From positions 62,001-126,000 of the forward strand of contig NZ_JALJDX010000222.1 in the NCBI RefSeq assembly GCF_022952855.1: 64,000 bases of DNA, in the 5' to 3' direction. The notes beneath the pieces were generated by a model that did not search any database, was not told the origin of the DNA, and saw nothing but the letters and a program-made list of their open reading frames with translations. A program made the position numbers and the translations under genes. This DNA comes from Pseudomonas sp. RGM2987. Lineage in GTDB: Bacteria > Pseudomonadota > Gammaproteobacteria > Pseudomonadales > Pseudomonadaceae. Below are positions 50,080 to 59,116 of this stretch, piece by piece. Each line of letters starts with the position of its first letter. Position 1 is the first letter of the stretch.

Positions 50080-52305
50080 TCAGAAATCGACCGTGGCCGA
50101 GAGCTGCAACGTGCGCGGATAGCCTGGCGAGAAGGCGCCGTACGAAGCCACACCCGACCAGTATTCGCGGTCGAACACGTTCTGCACGGTGGCGCGGAAC
50201 GTGGTAGGCCGACCTTCGATCTTCGTGGCATAACGGGCGCCCGCGTCGAAGCGGGTCCAGGAATCCAGTTCCTGGGTGTTGGCCTGGTTCACGTACTGCT
50301 TGTCGGTGTAGATCGCGCCGCTGGTGAGGGTGAAGCCTTCCAGCCACGGCGTATCCCATTCGGCCCAGACGTTGGCTTGTACGTCCGGCACACCCACGGG
50401 TTTGTTGCCACGGTTGGCGGCGGTGGCCGAATCGGTCAGCTCGCCATCGAGCAGCGTCACGCCACCCATCAGGCGGGTGCCGGGCGCCACTTCGCCGAAC
50501 ATGCTCAGCTCCACGCCACGGTTGCGTTGTTCGGCCTGCACCGAGAAAACGTTGCCGGCACCCACTTCACCACTGGGCTTCTCGATCTGGAACAACGCCA
50601 GGGTGGTCATGAACGTACCGTGCTCATACTTGACGCCGATTTCGTGCTGCTTGGACTCATAAGGAGCGAAGGTCTCGCCGGCGTTGGCCGCGGTGCCCGG
50701 CGCGATGTCACCCTTGCTCAAGCCTTCGACGTAGTTGTAATACAGCGACACGTCCTCCCAAGGCTTGACCACCACGCCGACCAGCGGCGTGGTCGCGCTG
50801 TCGTCATAACGGGAACTGACCGAACCGTTCGCACCATAGTTACGCGACTCGATATCCTGGCGTCGCAACCCCAGGGTCAACTGGAAACGGTCGTCGAGCA
50901 TCGACAAGGTGTCGGTCAAGGCAAAACCGCTCAGCTCCGACTCGGAAACCCGTAGCACCTTCGGCGAGCTGATGTATTGCTTGGGCACGTCCACCGGGTG
51001 ATAGATGTTCGAGCGCACTTCGGTACCGTTGGTGATGCCTCGGGACAATTCGTCCTGGTAACGCGTCGCCATCAAGGTGGTGGTGTGGGTCACCGGGCCG
51101 GTGTCGAACACCCCGCGGATCCCCACATCGGCCGTCGAGCGGTCCACGTTGAATTTGTAATGACCCGGCACGTTGGCGGTGTCACCGGCATTGTTGATGA
51201 TTCTCGGGACCTGGTCGGACATCCGGTCAACGTCGGACCGACCGCCGCCCGCGTGGGCAAAAACCGTGACCGAGTCATTCAGGTCGTATTCGCCGCCCAG
51301 CAATGCCGATTGCTCCCGGGTGTCCGACCAACCCCAGTCCTGCGACACATTGGTGCGACCGTTAGGCGCTGACGGAACATCCACGCCGGGGGCAACGGTG
51401 AAGGGCCGCGAGGCGCCTTCGAAGCTTTCTTTCTGGCTGATGAAGTCCAGGTTCAAGCGCAACCGCTCGCCTTTATAGTCGAGGGCGATGGCGCCGATGT
51501 TGAGTTCGCGTTCCTGATTATCGACGGCGGTATCGCCACCTTGCAGGGTGCCGTTGAAGCGCACGCCGAACTGGTTTTCCGAACCGAACCGGCGGCTGAC
51601 ATCCAGATGACTACCCAGTTCGGAGTCGGATGCGTAGCTGGCGGTCACGCGGGTCAGGTCTTCGTCCAGCGCACGCTTGGGCACGATGTTGATCACCCCG
51701 CCTACCCCGCTGTTGGGCGAAATACCGTACATCAGGGCACCCGGGCCCTTGAGCACTTCGACCCGTTCGGCGTAGTCGGTGAATACCCGGTAGTTGGGTG
51801 CCACACCGTACACACCGTCATAGGCCAGCTCACCGAGGTTGCCCTCGCCGATCGGGAAACCACGGATGAAGAAGGAATCGACGATGCCCCCTGTCTGGCC
51901 GGTGGAGCGCACCGAGGGGTCACGTTGCAGCGCGTCGGCCACGGTCACGGTCTGCAGATCGGCCATGGTCTTGGCGGTGTAGCTGGTCACGCTGAAGGGC
52001 GTGTCCATCACATCCTTGTTGCCCATCATCCCCAGGCGAGCACCCCGTGCGACCTGCCCACCGGCAAGGACCGCAGGCAAGTCACTCGGGCCGCTGGAGG
52101 TCCCGGTGATGTTGGTCTCGTCAAGGGTCAACCCCTGCGCTTTCCCGTCCGTCGAAACGTTCGAGTTTTTATCGGCAACCGGTTCCTGAACCGGGGTTGC
52201 CGCCCAGGCGGTGGCGCTTCCTGCGGCCAGAACGAAACTCAGCGTGGCGGTACGAATCGCGAGTGATAACGCGCACTCACCGCAGGGTCGACTTGCAACA
52301 GACAT
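50080..52305 (-). CDS. TonB-dependent siderophore receptor without STN domain
   Basis: The 741-aa protein has a signal peptide (ending near AWA/A), then goes into the plug without a signalling domain: DTPFSVTSYTAKTM, RDPSVRSTGQTGGIVDSFFIRGF, VEVLKGPGALMYG and GGVINIVPKR. A 22-strand barrel follows, ending SATVDF. It brings ferric siderophore across the outer membrane with TonB energy. Long stretches are the same as in the receptor at 55.5 kb, so the ligand is probably the same or close. A Fur-box-like site and an ECF-type promoter element shared with the other receptor lie upstream. Confidence 0.94.
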   Translation of the reverse strand: MSVASRPCGECALSLAIRTATLSFVLAAGSATAWAATPVQEPVADKNSNVSTDGKAQGLTLDETNITGTSSGPSDLPAVLAGGQVARGARLGMMGNKDVMDTPFSVTSYTAKTMADLQTVTVADALQRDPSVRSTGQTGGIVDSFFIRGFPIGEGNLGELAYDGVYGVAPNYRVFTDYAERVEVLKGPGALMYGISPNSGVGGVINIVPKRALDEDLTRVTASYASDSELGSHLDVSRRFGSENQFGVRFNGTLQGGDTAVDNQERELNIGAIALDYKGERLRLNLDFISQKESFEGASRPFTVAPGVDVPSAPNGRTNVSQDWGWSDTREQSALLGGEYDLNDSVTVFAHAGGGRSDVDRMSDQVPRIINNAGDTANVPGHYKFNVDRSTADVGIRGVFDTGPVTHTTTLMATRYQDELSRGITNGTEVRSNIYHPVDVPKQYISSPKVLRVSESELSGFALTDTLSMLDDRFQLTLGLRRQDIESRNYGANGSVSSRYDDSATTPLVGVVVKPWEDVSLYYNYVEGLSKGDIAPGTAANAGETFAPYESKQHEIGVKYEHGTFMTTLALFQIEKPSGEVGAGNVFSVQAEQRNRGVELSMFGEVAPGTRLMGGVTLLDGELTDSATAANRGNKPVGVPDVQANVWAEWDTPWLEGFTLTSGAIYTDKQYVNQANTQELDSWTRFDAGARYATKIEGRPTTFRATVQNVFDREYWSGVASYGAFSPGYPRTLQLSATVDF

Positions 52306-52332
52306 GACGGAGGGATCCTTTTCAGCAAGAGA

Positions 52333-52355
52333 AAATGGTAATCACTCCTATTGCC
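52333..52355. promoter_or_regulatory. Fur-box-like site before the STN-less receptor
   Basis: AAATGGTAATCACTCC and the following TATTGCC fit the Fur consensus order (GATAATGATAATCATTATC) with a few mismatches. It lies 28-50 bp upstream of the receptor start and could also affect the divergent MFS gene. Confidence 0.55.
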
Positions 52356-52362
52356 AGTCGAC

Positions 52363-52400
52363 CTGCGAAAAGGTATCACCCCCACGAAATATTTTTTTGC
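52363..52400 (-). promoter_or_regulatory. ECF-type promoter element of the STN-less receptor
   Basis: On the minus strand it runs from GCAAAAAAATATTTCG to GGTGATACCTTTTCG. The same order (A-run, TGGG, GGTGATACyTTTT) occurs at 55359-55396, about 60 nt before the other receptor's start, as it does here. Confidence 0.5.
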
Positions 52401-52524
52401 GCTGCGCTACCGTTTTTTTTTGCTCTGCGCTACCCCATCGCCAAGTCATGCATACGCGCCAGCCGCTGCGCGTGTATCGTTTACGGTCCGCCCGCGACCA
52501 CCCTTCAACCACCGAGGCTGAGTA

Positions 52525-53778
52525 ATGCCCTACGCAGGTACAATCCAGGGTTCGACTGTAAGAGTCCTGATTTATCTTCTGTTCGCGATTCAGCTCATCT
52601 CCATGGGCGCGATGGAAATGAGCGGGCCTTTCTGGCCCATCCACCTGCGTGGGCTGACGTCCTCAGAATCGGTTTTCAGCTTCGCCAGCGTCGCCGTGTA
52701 TGTCGGGCCGATGCTGGGCATCATGCTGACCAGCGCCTTCTGGGGCCGTGTCGGTGACCGCTACGGCCACAAGCTGATGATGATCCGCGCCCTTGCAGGC
52801 TTGTCGCTGACCCAGCTCGGGCTGGCGCTCTCCAGCGATATCTGGGTCATCCTGATCCTGCGATTCCTGCAAGGCGCCTTCGCCGGGTACATCGCTCCGG
52901 CGCAGGCCTACGGGGTCAGTATTGAAGTCCCTTCACGGCGGGCGCGGTTGTTCGCGATCCTGCAAATTTCCACCAATGTCGGCTCGCTGCTCGGCGCGGT
53001 GCTCGGCGGGTTGATCCTCGACTACGCGACCTTTTTCTGGATCAACATCATCGCCTCTGCACTGTGTGCGATTTGCACCGTGGTGGCCGCTGTCACACTG
53101 CCGCGGGTGCCGCCAGCGAAGAAGCCCCCGACCGTCAATGCTCGTACGTCGACGGGCCAGGCTGCGAGTGTCTGGCAAACATCACCGCTGCTGTCGTTGC
53201 TGTGCGTCATGGGTATCCTGCTGCTGGCGCGGATGCTGCCGCAGACCTCATTTTCGTTATATGTGAGTTCGGTGTTTGACGTCAGCAACTCGGTCGTCGG
53301 CCTGTGCTACGGCTTGCTGGCGCTGGGCTTCATTTTGTCCGCCACGGCCTGGTCTCGTTACTTCGAGCACCAGGACCTGCAAGACACACTGCAGCGCATG
53401 ACCTACGTCGTGCTGGGCTGCATCGCCCTGACCGCCATCGCGGGGTTGACGCGCAACGCCATCGTATTCGTAATCGTCTACTTCGCCTGGGGGGTGTTGC
53501 TGGGCGCAACTACGCCAGTGCTGATGGCCCTGATTTCGAAAGCCGCCGACAGCTCGCGCCAGGGTCATGTGTTGGGTATCGCCCAGGGCACCGCACAGTT
53601 CGCCTCCATCGCAGGCATTTCAGTCGGTGGGTTGCTCAGCCAGGCCTACGGCTTGCAATACACCTACCTGTTCGTCTGCCTGGCCTATGGGCTGGCGCTG
53701 CTTGCGGTGGTCGCCTTGCGCTGCCGGTCGACAAATCTGCGGCCACACCGAGCTCCACCCGAGGCTGATCAAGGCTGA
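52525..53778 (+). CDS. MFS transporter of the siderophore island
   Basis: The 417-aa protein has twelve membrane helices with motif A after helix 2 (GRVGDRYGHKLMMI) and a long central loop (PRVPPAKKPPTVNARTS). GAGG precedes ATG 52525. It is divergent from the STN-less receptor and upstream of the sigma-factor gene. Such MFS proteins in iron islands either export a siderophore or import one across the inner membrane; direction cannot be read here, and no biosynthetic genes are nearby. Confidence 0.9.
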   Translation: MPYAGTIQGSTVRVLIYLLFAIQLISMGAMEMSGPFWPIHLRGLTSSESVFSFASVAVYVGPMLGIMLTSAFWGRVGDRYGHKLMMIRALAGLSLTQLGLALSSDIWVILILRFLQGAFAGYIAPAQAYGVSIEVPSRRARLFAILQISTNVGSLLGAVLGGLILDYATFFWINIIASALCAICTVVAAVTLPRVPPAKKPPTVNARTSTGQAASVWQTSPLLSLLCVMGILLLARMLPQTSFSLYVSSVFDVSNSVVGLCYGLLALGFILSATAWSRYFEHQDLQDTLQRMTYVVLGCIALTAIAGLTRNAIVFVIVYFAWGVLLGATTPVLMALISKAADSSRQGHVLGIAQGTAQFASIAGISVGGLLSQAYGLQYTYLFVCLAYGLALLAVVALRCRSTNLRPHRAPPEADQG

Positions 53779-53823
53779 ACGAGTTGGCGAATCGCGCTTG
53801 CGTCGCGAGAGAGTTGTCAATTA

Positions 53824-53847
53824 GCATTGGGAATACTTCTCAATTGC
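53824..53847 (+). promoter_or_regulatory. Fur-box-like site before the ECF sigma gene
   Basis: GGGAATACTTCTCAATTGC resembles the GAGAATAATTCTCATTTGC form of Pseudomonas Fur sites; TTGGGAA and TTCTCAA form an imperfect dyad. It lies 15-38 bp before ATG 53862, as is usual for iron-starvation sigma genes. Confidence 0.65.
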
Positions 53848-53861
53848 AAAAAACTGCAGCC

Positions 53862-54377
53862 ATGAGCGAAACCCTGCCCGCGAACAAAGACCATCATCTG
53901 CGCGTGATCGAGGCGCTGTACGCCGGCCATCATGGCTGGCTGTACGCCACGCTGAAGAAAAAACTGGGTAACGCCATGGATGCGGCGGATCTGGCGCAGG
54001 ACACCTTCACCCGTATCCTGGCGTCCCAGGTCACGGCCATCGAGCAGCCACGGGCCTACCTGAGTTGCGTCGCCAAAGGCATCCTCATCAACTGGTACCA
54101 GCGCAAGGCACTGGAGCGCGCCTACCTCGACGCCCTGGCACATGTGCCGGCCCAGGAAGTGCCCTCGCCCGAAACGCGCTTCATGGTCCTGGAAACCCTG
54201 CACGAAATCGACGCGATGCTCGATGCCCTGCCACCGCTGGTCAAGCGTGCTTTCCTGCTGTCGCAGATCGGTGGTCTGAAGTACAACGATATCGCCGAAC
54301 AGCTGGACGTCTCGCTGATCACGGTCAAGCGCTACATGAAGCAGGCGTTCGTGCAATGCCTGTTGCTGGTGGAATGA
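53862..54377 (+). CDS. fecI-like: FecI-type ECF sigma factor
   Basis: The 171-aa protein has sigma region 2 (HHGWLYATLKKKLGNAMDAADLAQDTFTRIL) and region 4 (LPPLVKRAFLLSQIGGLKYNDIAEQLDVSLITVKRYM), the pattern of iron-starvation sigma factors. ATG 53862 is chosen; the longer frame from 53784 covers the Fur-like site and has no similarity. The gene is directly followed by a FecR-type gene and then by a receptor with an STN domain, the classic cell-surface signalling set. It probably drives transcription of both receptor genes when the ferric siderophore binds. Confidence 0.92.
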   Translation: MSETLPANKDHHLRVIEALYAGHHGWLYATLKKKLGNAMDAADLAQDTFTRILASQVTAIEQPRAYLSCVAKGILINWYQRKALERAYLDALAHVPAQEVPSPETRFMVLETLHEIDAMLDALPPLVKRAFLLSQIGGLKYNDIAEQLDVSLITVKRYMKQAFVQCLLLVE

Positions 54378-55355
54378 ATGCTGACTCGCCGTCAGGAGCC
54401 GCCGCTCGACCCCGAGGTCCTCGAAGAGGCCGCCGAGTGGTTGATGCGTTTGAGTGAGGGCGATCTGAGCAGCACCGAACAGGCCGAGTGGGAGTGCTGG
54501 AAAGTCAGCAGCCCCGAACGGGGCCGGGCCTGGTCTCGTGCGCAGCTGCTGCAAAGCAAACTCGGCGGCCTGCCGCCGTCGCTGGCGATGTCGACGCTGG
54601 ACCGCCCAAGCAACCCCGAACGTCGCATCGCCCTCGGCAAACTGGCGATGCTGCTGGCAGTGGCTCCCGCTGGCTGGGGCAGCTGGAAACTGGTCCAGTC
54701 GCAACAATGGTCGGCCGACTACCGCACCGCGGTCGGCCGGCGCCGCGAGTTGACCCTGGCCGACGGATCGCGCCTGACCCTCAATACCGCCACGGCGGTC
54801 GACGTACTGTTCGATGCCAACCAACGACTGATCAAACTGCGCGAAGGGGAAATACTGGTGCAGACCGCGCCGGATGTCTCGTCCCAAGCCCGCCCTTTCC
54901 TGGTCAGCAGCCAGGACGGCCTCATGCAGGCCATGGGCACCCGCTTTACCGTTCGCCGGACGCAAGCGCGCACCCAACTGGCAGTCCTCGACGGCGCGGT
55001 GCGGGTGGCACTGGCTGACAATCGCCAGAGCGCGCCAATCATCGTCAACGCCGGGCAGCGCACCGACTTTTCCGCCCAAGCCTTCGGCCAGTTGAACCCT
55101 ACTGACCCTAACGTCGGCGCCTGGACCCAAGGCATGCTGATGGCCGACAAGATGCGCCTGGCGGACTTCGTCGCCGAGCTGGCGCGCTATCGCCCAGGCT
55201 TCGTGCGTTGCGACCCGGCCATTGCCGAACTGCGCATTTCCGGCGCGTTCCCCATCAGCGACACCCAGCGCAGCCTCAACATGCTGGTGCAAACCTATCC
55301 GGTGCTCGTCAGTGGCCGCTTGAACGGATATTGGGTGACGCTCTCTCCCGCCTGA
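54378..55355 (+). CDS. fecR-like: FecR-type anti-sigma/sigma regulator
   Basis: The 325-aa protein has the N-terminal DUF4880-like sigma-binding segment (EVLEEAAEWLMRLSEGDLSSTEQAEWECWK), a membrane helix near 88-105, the FecR domain (ELTLADGSRLTLNTATAVDV and IKLREGEILVQT) and a C-terminal STN-like part (LARYRPGFVRCDPAIAELRISGAF). It spans the inner membrane and relays receptor occupancy to the sigma factor. It starts at the base after the sigma gene stop. Confidence 0.93.
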   Translation: MLTRRQEPPLDPEVLEEAAEWLMRLSEGDLSSTEQAEWECWKVSSPERGRAWSRAQLLQSKLGGLPPSLAMSTLDRPSNPERRIALGKLAMLLAVAPAGWGSWKLVQSQQWSADYRTAVGRRRELTLADGSRLTLNTATAVDVLFDANQRLIKLREGEILVQTAPDVSSQARPFLVSSQDGLMQAMGTRFTVRRTQARTQLAVLDGAVRVALADNRQSAPIIVNAGQRTDFSAQAFGQLNPTDPNVGAWTQGMLMADKMRLADFVAELARYRPGFVRCDPAIAELRISGAFPISDTQRSLNMLVQTYPVLVSGRLNGYWVTLSPA

Positions 55356-55358
55356 CCT

Positions 55359-55396
55359 GCGGAAAAATAAATGCCTGGGCAGGTGATACTTTTTCC
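55359..55396 (+). promoter_or_regulatory. ECF-type promoter element of the STN receptor
   Basis: GCGGAAAAATAAATGCC leads to GGTGATACTTTTTCC. GGAAAA may be the -35 and the region around GTGATAC the -10. Closely matches the element before the other receptor (52363-52400). Confidence 0.5.
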
Positions 55397-55455
55397 GGTT
55401 TCAGCTGGCTAGGAAAGGAATAACCCTTTCATCTTGCCCATAGGGTCACCCATCC

Positions 55456-57870
55456 ATGCTTGTTGCACGGCCCCTGCGTCCGGATCGTCCGCCCAAGCCC
55501 GTCATCCGCAGTGTGCTGTTCAGCCTGGCTCTGGGCATGGCCAGCGGGTCGTTCGCCCGGGCCGCCGAACCGTTGAAGCTGGAGGCCGTCGCTGTGCGCA
55601 CCTACGACATCGCCCCGGGACCGCTGGGCGCCGCCCTGTCGAGCTTTGCCGTGGATGCCGGGATTGCCCTGTCGTTCCAGCCTTCGATCACCGAAGGCCT
55701 GCTGAGCCCGGGGCTGTCAGGCACTTACCCGGCCCAGGAAGCCGTCGCCCGACTGCTGGGCGACAGCGGCGTACAAATGGTTGCCCGGGATGACGGCAGC
55801 TACACCCTGGTGCTGCGCCAGCTGTCCCTGCCACAGATCACCGTCGCTACCCCCGGCCTGCGGCCAAGCGATCTTCCTCCCACTTACCTCGGCGATCAGG
55901 TCGCCCGCGGCGCACGCCTTGGCCTGCTGGGCAACACCGACGTGATGGACGCGCCGTTGAGTATCAATAGCTACACCTCGACGTTGATTAAGGATCAGCA
56001 GGCGGTCACCGTTGGCGACGTGCTGGAACGTGACCCTTCAGTGCGTTCCACGGGCCAGACCGGGGGAATTGTCGACTCGTTCTTCATCCGCGGTTTTCCA
56101 GTGGGCGAAGGCAACCTCGGTGAACTGACTTTCGACGGGGTGTACGGCGTGGCCTCCAATTACCGAGTGTTCACCGACTACGCCGAGCGGGTCGAACTGG
56201 TCAAGGGCCCGGGCGCGCTGCTCTATGGCGTGTCACCCAACAGTGGGGTCGGAGGGGTGATCAACCTGGTCCCCAAGCGGCCCCTCGACGAAGACCTGAC
56301 CCGATTCAGCACCCGCTATGCCATGAACTCACAATTGGGTGGACATCTCGACCTCAGCCGACGCTTTGGCGAAGAACGTCAGTTCGGTCTGCGGCTCAAC
56401 ACCAGCACCCAACAAGGTGACACCGCGATCGACAAGCAGACCCGTGACGTCGGCATCGGCGCGATTTCTCTCGACTATCAAGGGGAGCGCCTGCGCGCCA
56501 CCCTGGACCTGATCAACCAGAAGGAAAAGTTCGACGCGGCGTCCCGGCCGTTCCTGATCGAACCCGGTATTCAGATCCCCTCCGCCGCCAACGGGCGCAC
56601 CAGCGTCAGCCAGGACTGGGGCCGGTCGGAAACCCAGGACAAATCGGCGCTGCTCGGTGGCGAGTACGACCTCAGTGACACCCTGACGGTCTTCGCCCAT
56701 GCCGGCGGCGGTCAATCCAATGTCGAACGGCTCTCCGACCAGACCCCGACCATCATCAACGAGGCCGGCGACACATCGTCGACGCCCGGTTACTACAAGT
56801 TCAAGGTCCAGCGCTACACCGTCGACGCCGGGGCGCGCCTGGCTTTCGACACCGGACTGGTGAGCCACAGCGGCGTCCTGCAAATCACCCGCTATCGCGA
56901 TGAGCTGTCCCGGGGAATCATTTCCGGGCCTGGCATCCTGTCGAATATCTACCATCCGATCGATCGTCCGCGGCCAACCATCGGCGAGCCGGATACACCG
57001 AAGGTCTCCGAGAGCGAGCTGTCGGGCGTGGCGCTCGCCGATACGCTGTCAGTGCTCGACGAACGCTTGAAAGTCACTGTCGGGCTACGCAGGCAAGACA
57101 TCAAATCGGATAACTACGACGCGGCCGGCGCGGTCACCACGGCCTATGACAAAAGCGCGACCACGCCACTGTTCGGTGTCGTCACCAGGCCCTGGGAACA
57201 TGTCTCGCTCTACTACAACTACGTCGAAGGCCTGGGCAAGGGCGACATCGCGCCGTCCGCCGCTTCGAATGCCGGCGAGATCTTTTCCCCCTACCGCTCG
57301 CGGCAGCAGGAAGTCGGGATCAAGCTCGACTACGGCAGTTTCATGTCCACCCTCGCGCTGTTCCAGATCAAGAAGCCCAGCGGCGAGCTGGCTTCCGGAG
57401 TGTTCTCGGTACAAGGCCAGCAGCGTAACCGCGGCGTGGAATGGACGATGTCGGGGGAGCTCGCCCCAGGCACCCGCCTGCTCGGTGGCATCACCTTGCT
57501 GGATGGCGAACTGACCAGGTCCGGGGTCGCGGCCAACCGTGGCAACCGACCGGTGGGCGTACCGAAGGTCCAAGCCAACCTCTGGGCCGAGTGGGACGCA
57601 CCCGGCGTCGATGGCCTGACGCTGACCAGTGGCGTGATCCACACCGCCAGCCAGTACGTCGATCAGGCCAACACTCAAGAGCTGGATGCCTGGACCCGCG
57701 TGGACGTCGGCGCGCGCTATGCCACCCGGATAGCAGAGCGGCCCACCACCTTTCGCGCCAGCGTCCAGAACGTGTTCGACCGCGAGTATTGGTCCGGTGT
57801 TGCCTCCTATGGCGCGTTCTCCCAAGGCTCGCCGCGTACGTTGTTGTTGTCTGCCACCGTTGATTTCTGA
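55456..57870 (+). CDS. TonB-dependent siderophore receptor with STN signalling domain
   Basis: The 804-aa protein has a signal peptide (ending near ARA/A) and the STN domain at ~45-125 (YDIAPGPLGAALSSFAVDAG, then GTYPAQEAVARLLGDSGVQM and YTLVLRQ). The plug (DPSVRSTGQTGGIVDSFFIRGF, VELVKGPGALLYGVSPNSG) and barrel follow, ending SATVDF. It transports ferric siderophore and signals through the FecR/FecI pair just upstream. The ABC importer genes follow on the same strand after 64 bp. Confidence 0.95.
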   Translation: MLVARPLRPDRPPKPVIRSVLFSLALGMASGSFARAAEPLKLEAVAVRTYDIAPGPLGAALSSFAVDAGIALSFQPSITEGLLSPGLSGTYPAQEAVARLLGDSGVQMVARDDGSYTLVLRQLSLPQITVATPGLRPSDLPPTYLGDQVARGARLGLLGNTDVMDAPLSINSYTSTLIKDQQAVTVGDVLERDPSVRSTGQTGGIVDSFFIRGFPVGEGNLGELTFDGVYGVASNYRVFTDYAERVELVKGPGALLYGVSPNSGVGGVINLVPKRPLDEDLTRFSTRYAMNSQLGGHLDLSRRFGEERQFGLRLNTSTQQGDTAIDKQTRDVGIGAISLDYQGERLRATLDLINQKEKFDAASRPFLIEPGIQIPSAANGRTSVSQDWGRSETQDKSALLGGEYDLSDTLTVFAHAGGGQSNVERLSDQTPTIINEAGDTSSTPGYYKFKVQRYTVDAGARLAFDTGLVSHSGVLQITRYRDELSRGIISGPGILSNIYHPIDRPRPTIGEPDTPKVSESELSGVALADTLSVLDERLKVTVGLRRQDIKSDNYDAAGAVTTAYDKSATTPLFGVVTRPWEHVSLYYNYVEGLGKGDIAPSAASNAGEIFSPYRSRQQEVGIKLDYGSFMSTLALFQIKKPSGELASGVFSVQGQQRNRGVEWTMSGELAPGTRLLGGITLLDGELTRSGVAANRGNRPVGVPKVQANLWAEWDAPGVDGLTLTSGVIHTASQYVDQANTQELDAWTRVDVGARYATRIAERPTTFRASVQNVFDREYWSGVASYGAFSQGSPRTLLLSATVDF

Positions 57871-57934
57871 AACGTCCGGTCCGGGTCGGCGCCTGTCGCC
57901 AATGCCCGACCTGACCTTTGCAAAGGCCTGAACC

Positions 57935-59116
57935 ATGGTTACCGTTTTTCGCCGTCGACACACCCTCACTGCACTGCTCTGCGCAGCACTGATGTCGCTT
58001 CTATGCCTGGCGCCACGCGGTGCGCTTGCCGCTGAAGCGGACCCGGCCCTGGGTACCGTGACCGACCTGCTCGGGCGCAAGGTCAAGGTCCACCTGCCCG
58101 TGCGCCGCGTCATCCTCGGTGAGGGCCGCCAGCTGTACCTGGTGGCGGCGCTGGACACGCAAAACCCCATCGAGCGCATCGTCGGCTGGCGCAAGGACTT
58201 GATCCAGTCCGATCCGGACACCTACGGCGCGTACCTGCGGGCCTTTCCCGCCGTCGCCAAAATCCCCACGTTCGGCGGCTTTGAAGACGGCACCTTCGAC
58301 ATCGAGCAGGCGATTTCCCAACGCCCCGACGTGATCGTCCTCAATATCGAAGCCCAGCACGCCACCGAGGATGCGCGCTACATCGAGAAGCTCGACGCCT
58401 TGGGAATCCCGGTGGTCTACGTCGACTTTCGCAACAACCCGATGCAAAACACCGAGCCGACCATGCGCCTGTTTGGCCAGTTGTTCGGCAAAGAGCAGCG
58501 TGCCGAGGACTTCATCGAGTTTCGCAAGCAGCAGATCCGCCGCGTCACCGACGTCATCGAGGCGCGCCACCCGGCCCGCCCGAATGTGTTCATCGAGCGC
58601 ATTGGCGGCTACACCGACGATTGCTGCCTGAGCTTCGGTAACGAAAACTTTGGCCTGTTTGTCGAAATGGCCGGTGGCAACAACATCGCCAAAAACATCA
58701 TTCCCACCACCTTCGGCCAACTGAACGCCGAGCAGGTGATCGTCGCCAACCCGGACCAGGTGGTCGTGACCAGCGCCAATTGGGAGGCCTTTGCCCCCGG
58801 CGGCCATTGGGTCGGCGTTGGCCCGGGTGCGGACATGGCCCAAGCGAGGAAAAAGCTCGCCTGGTACATCCACCGTCCCGCCTATGCAGGCATCAAGGCC
58901 CAGAATGACCAAGCCTTCCACGCTGTCTGGCACCAGTTCTACAACAGCCCCTATCAATTCGTGGCCATTCAGCAGTTGGCGAAATGGTTCCACCCGACGC
59001 TGTTCGCCGACCTGGACCCGGATGCCGCGTTCCGTGAGTTGCACGAACGATTCCTGCCGGTGCCCTATGAGCCGGGCTACTTCGTCAGCCTGGACAAGAC
59101 GCAGGTGAAACAATGA
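57935..59116 (+). CDS. Ferric-siderophore ABC transporter, periplasmic binding protein
   Basis: The 393-aa protein has a signal peptide (to ALA/A) and the FecB/BtuF-type cluster A fold: GTVTDLLGRKVKVHLPVRRVILGEG, QRPDVIVLNIEAQ, NNIAKNIIPTTFGQLNAEQV and NPDQVVVTSAN. An unusual pair of adjacent cysteines occurs in TDDCCLSFGNE. It passes the ligand to the permease whose start overlaps its stop by 4 bp. Confidence 0.93.
   Translation: MVTVFRRRHTLTALLCAALMSLLCLAPRGALAAEADPALGTVTDLLGRKVKVHLPVRRVILGEGRQLYLVAALDTQNPIERIVGWRKDLIQSDPDTYGAYLRAFPAVAKIPTFGGFEDGTFDIEQAISQRPDVIVLNIEAQHATEDARYIEKLDALGIPVVYVDFRNNPMQNTEPTMRLFGQLFGKEQRAEDFIEFRKQQIRRVTDVIEARHPARPNVFIERIGGYTDDCCLSFGNENFGLFVEMAGGNNIAKNIIPTTFGQLNAEQVIVANPDQVVVTSANWEAFAPGGHWVGVGPGADMAQARKKLAWYIHRPAYAGIKAQNDQAFHAVWHQFYNSPYQFVAIQQLAKWFHPTLFADLDPDAAFRELHERFLPVPYEPGYFVSLDKTQVKQ

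Noticed and set aside
53817..55292. 491-aa minus-strand frame over fecI/fecR
   Set aside because: Antisense to a classic sigma/anti-sigma pair; no similarity seen.
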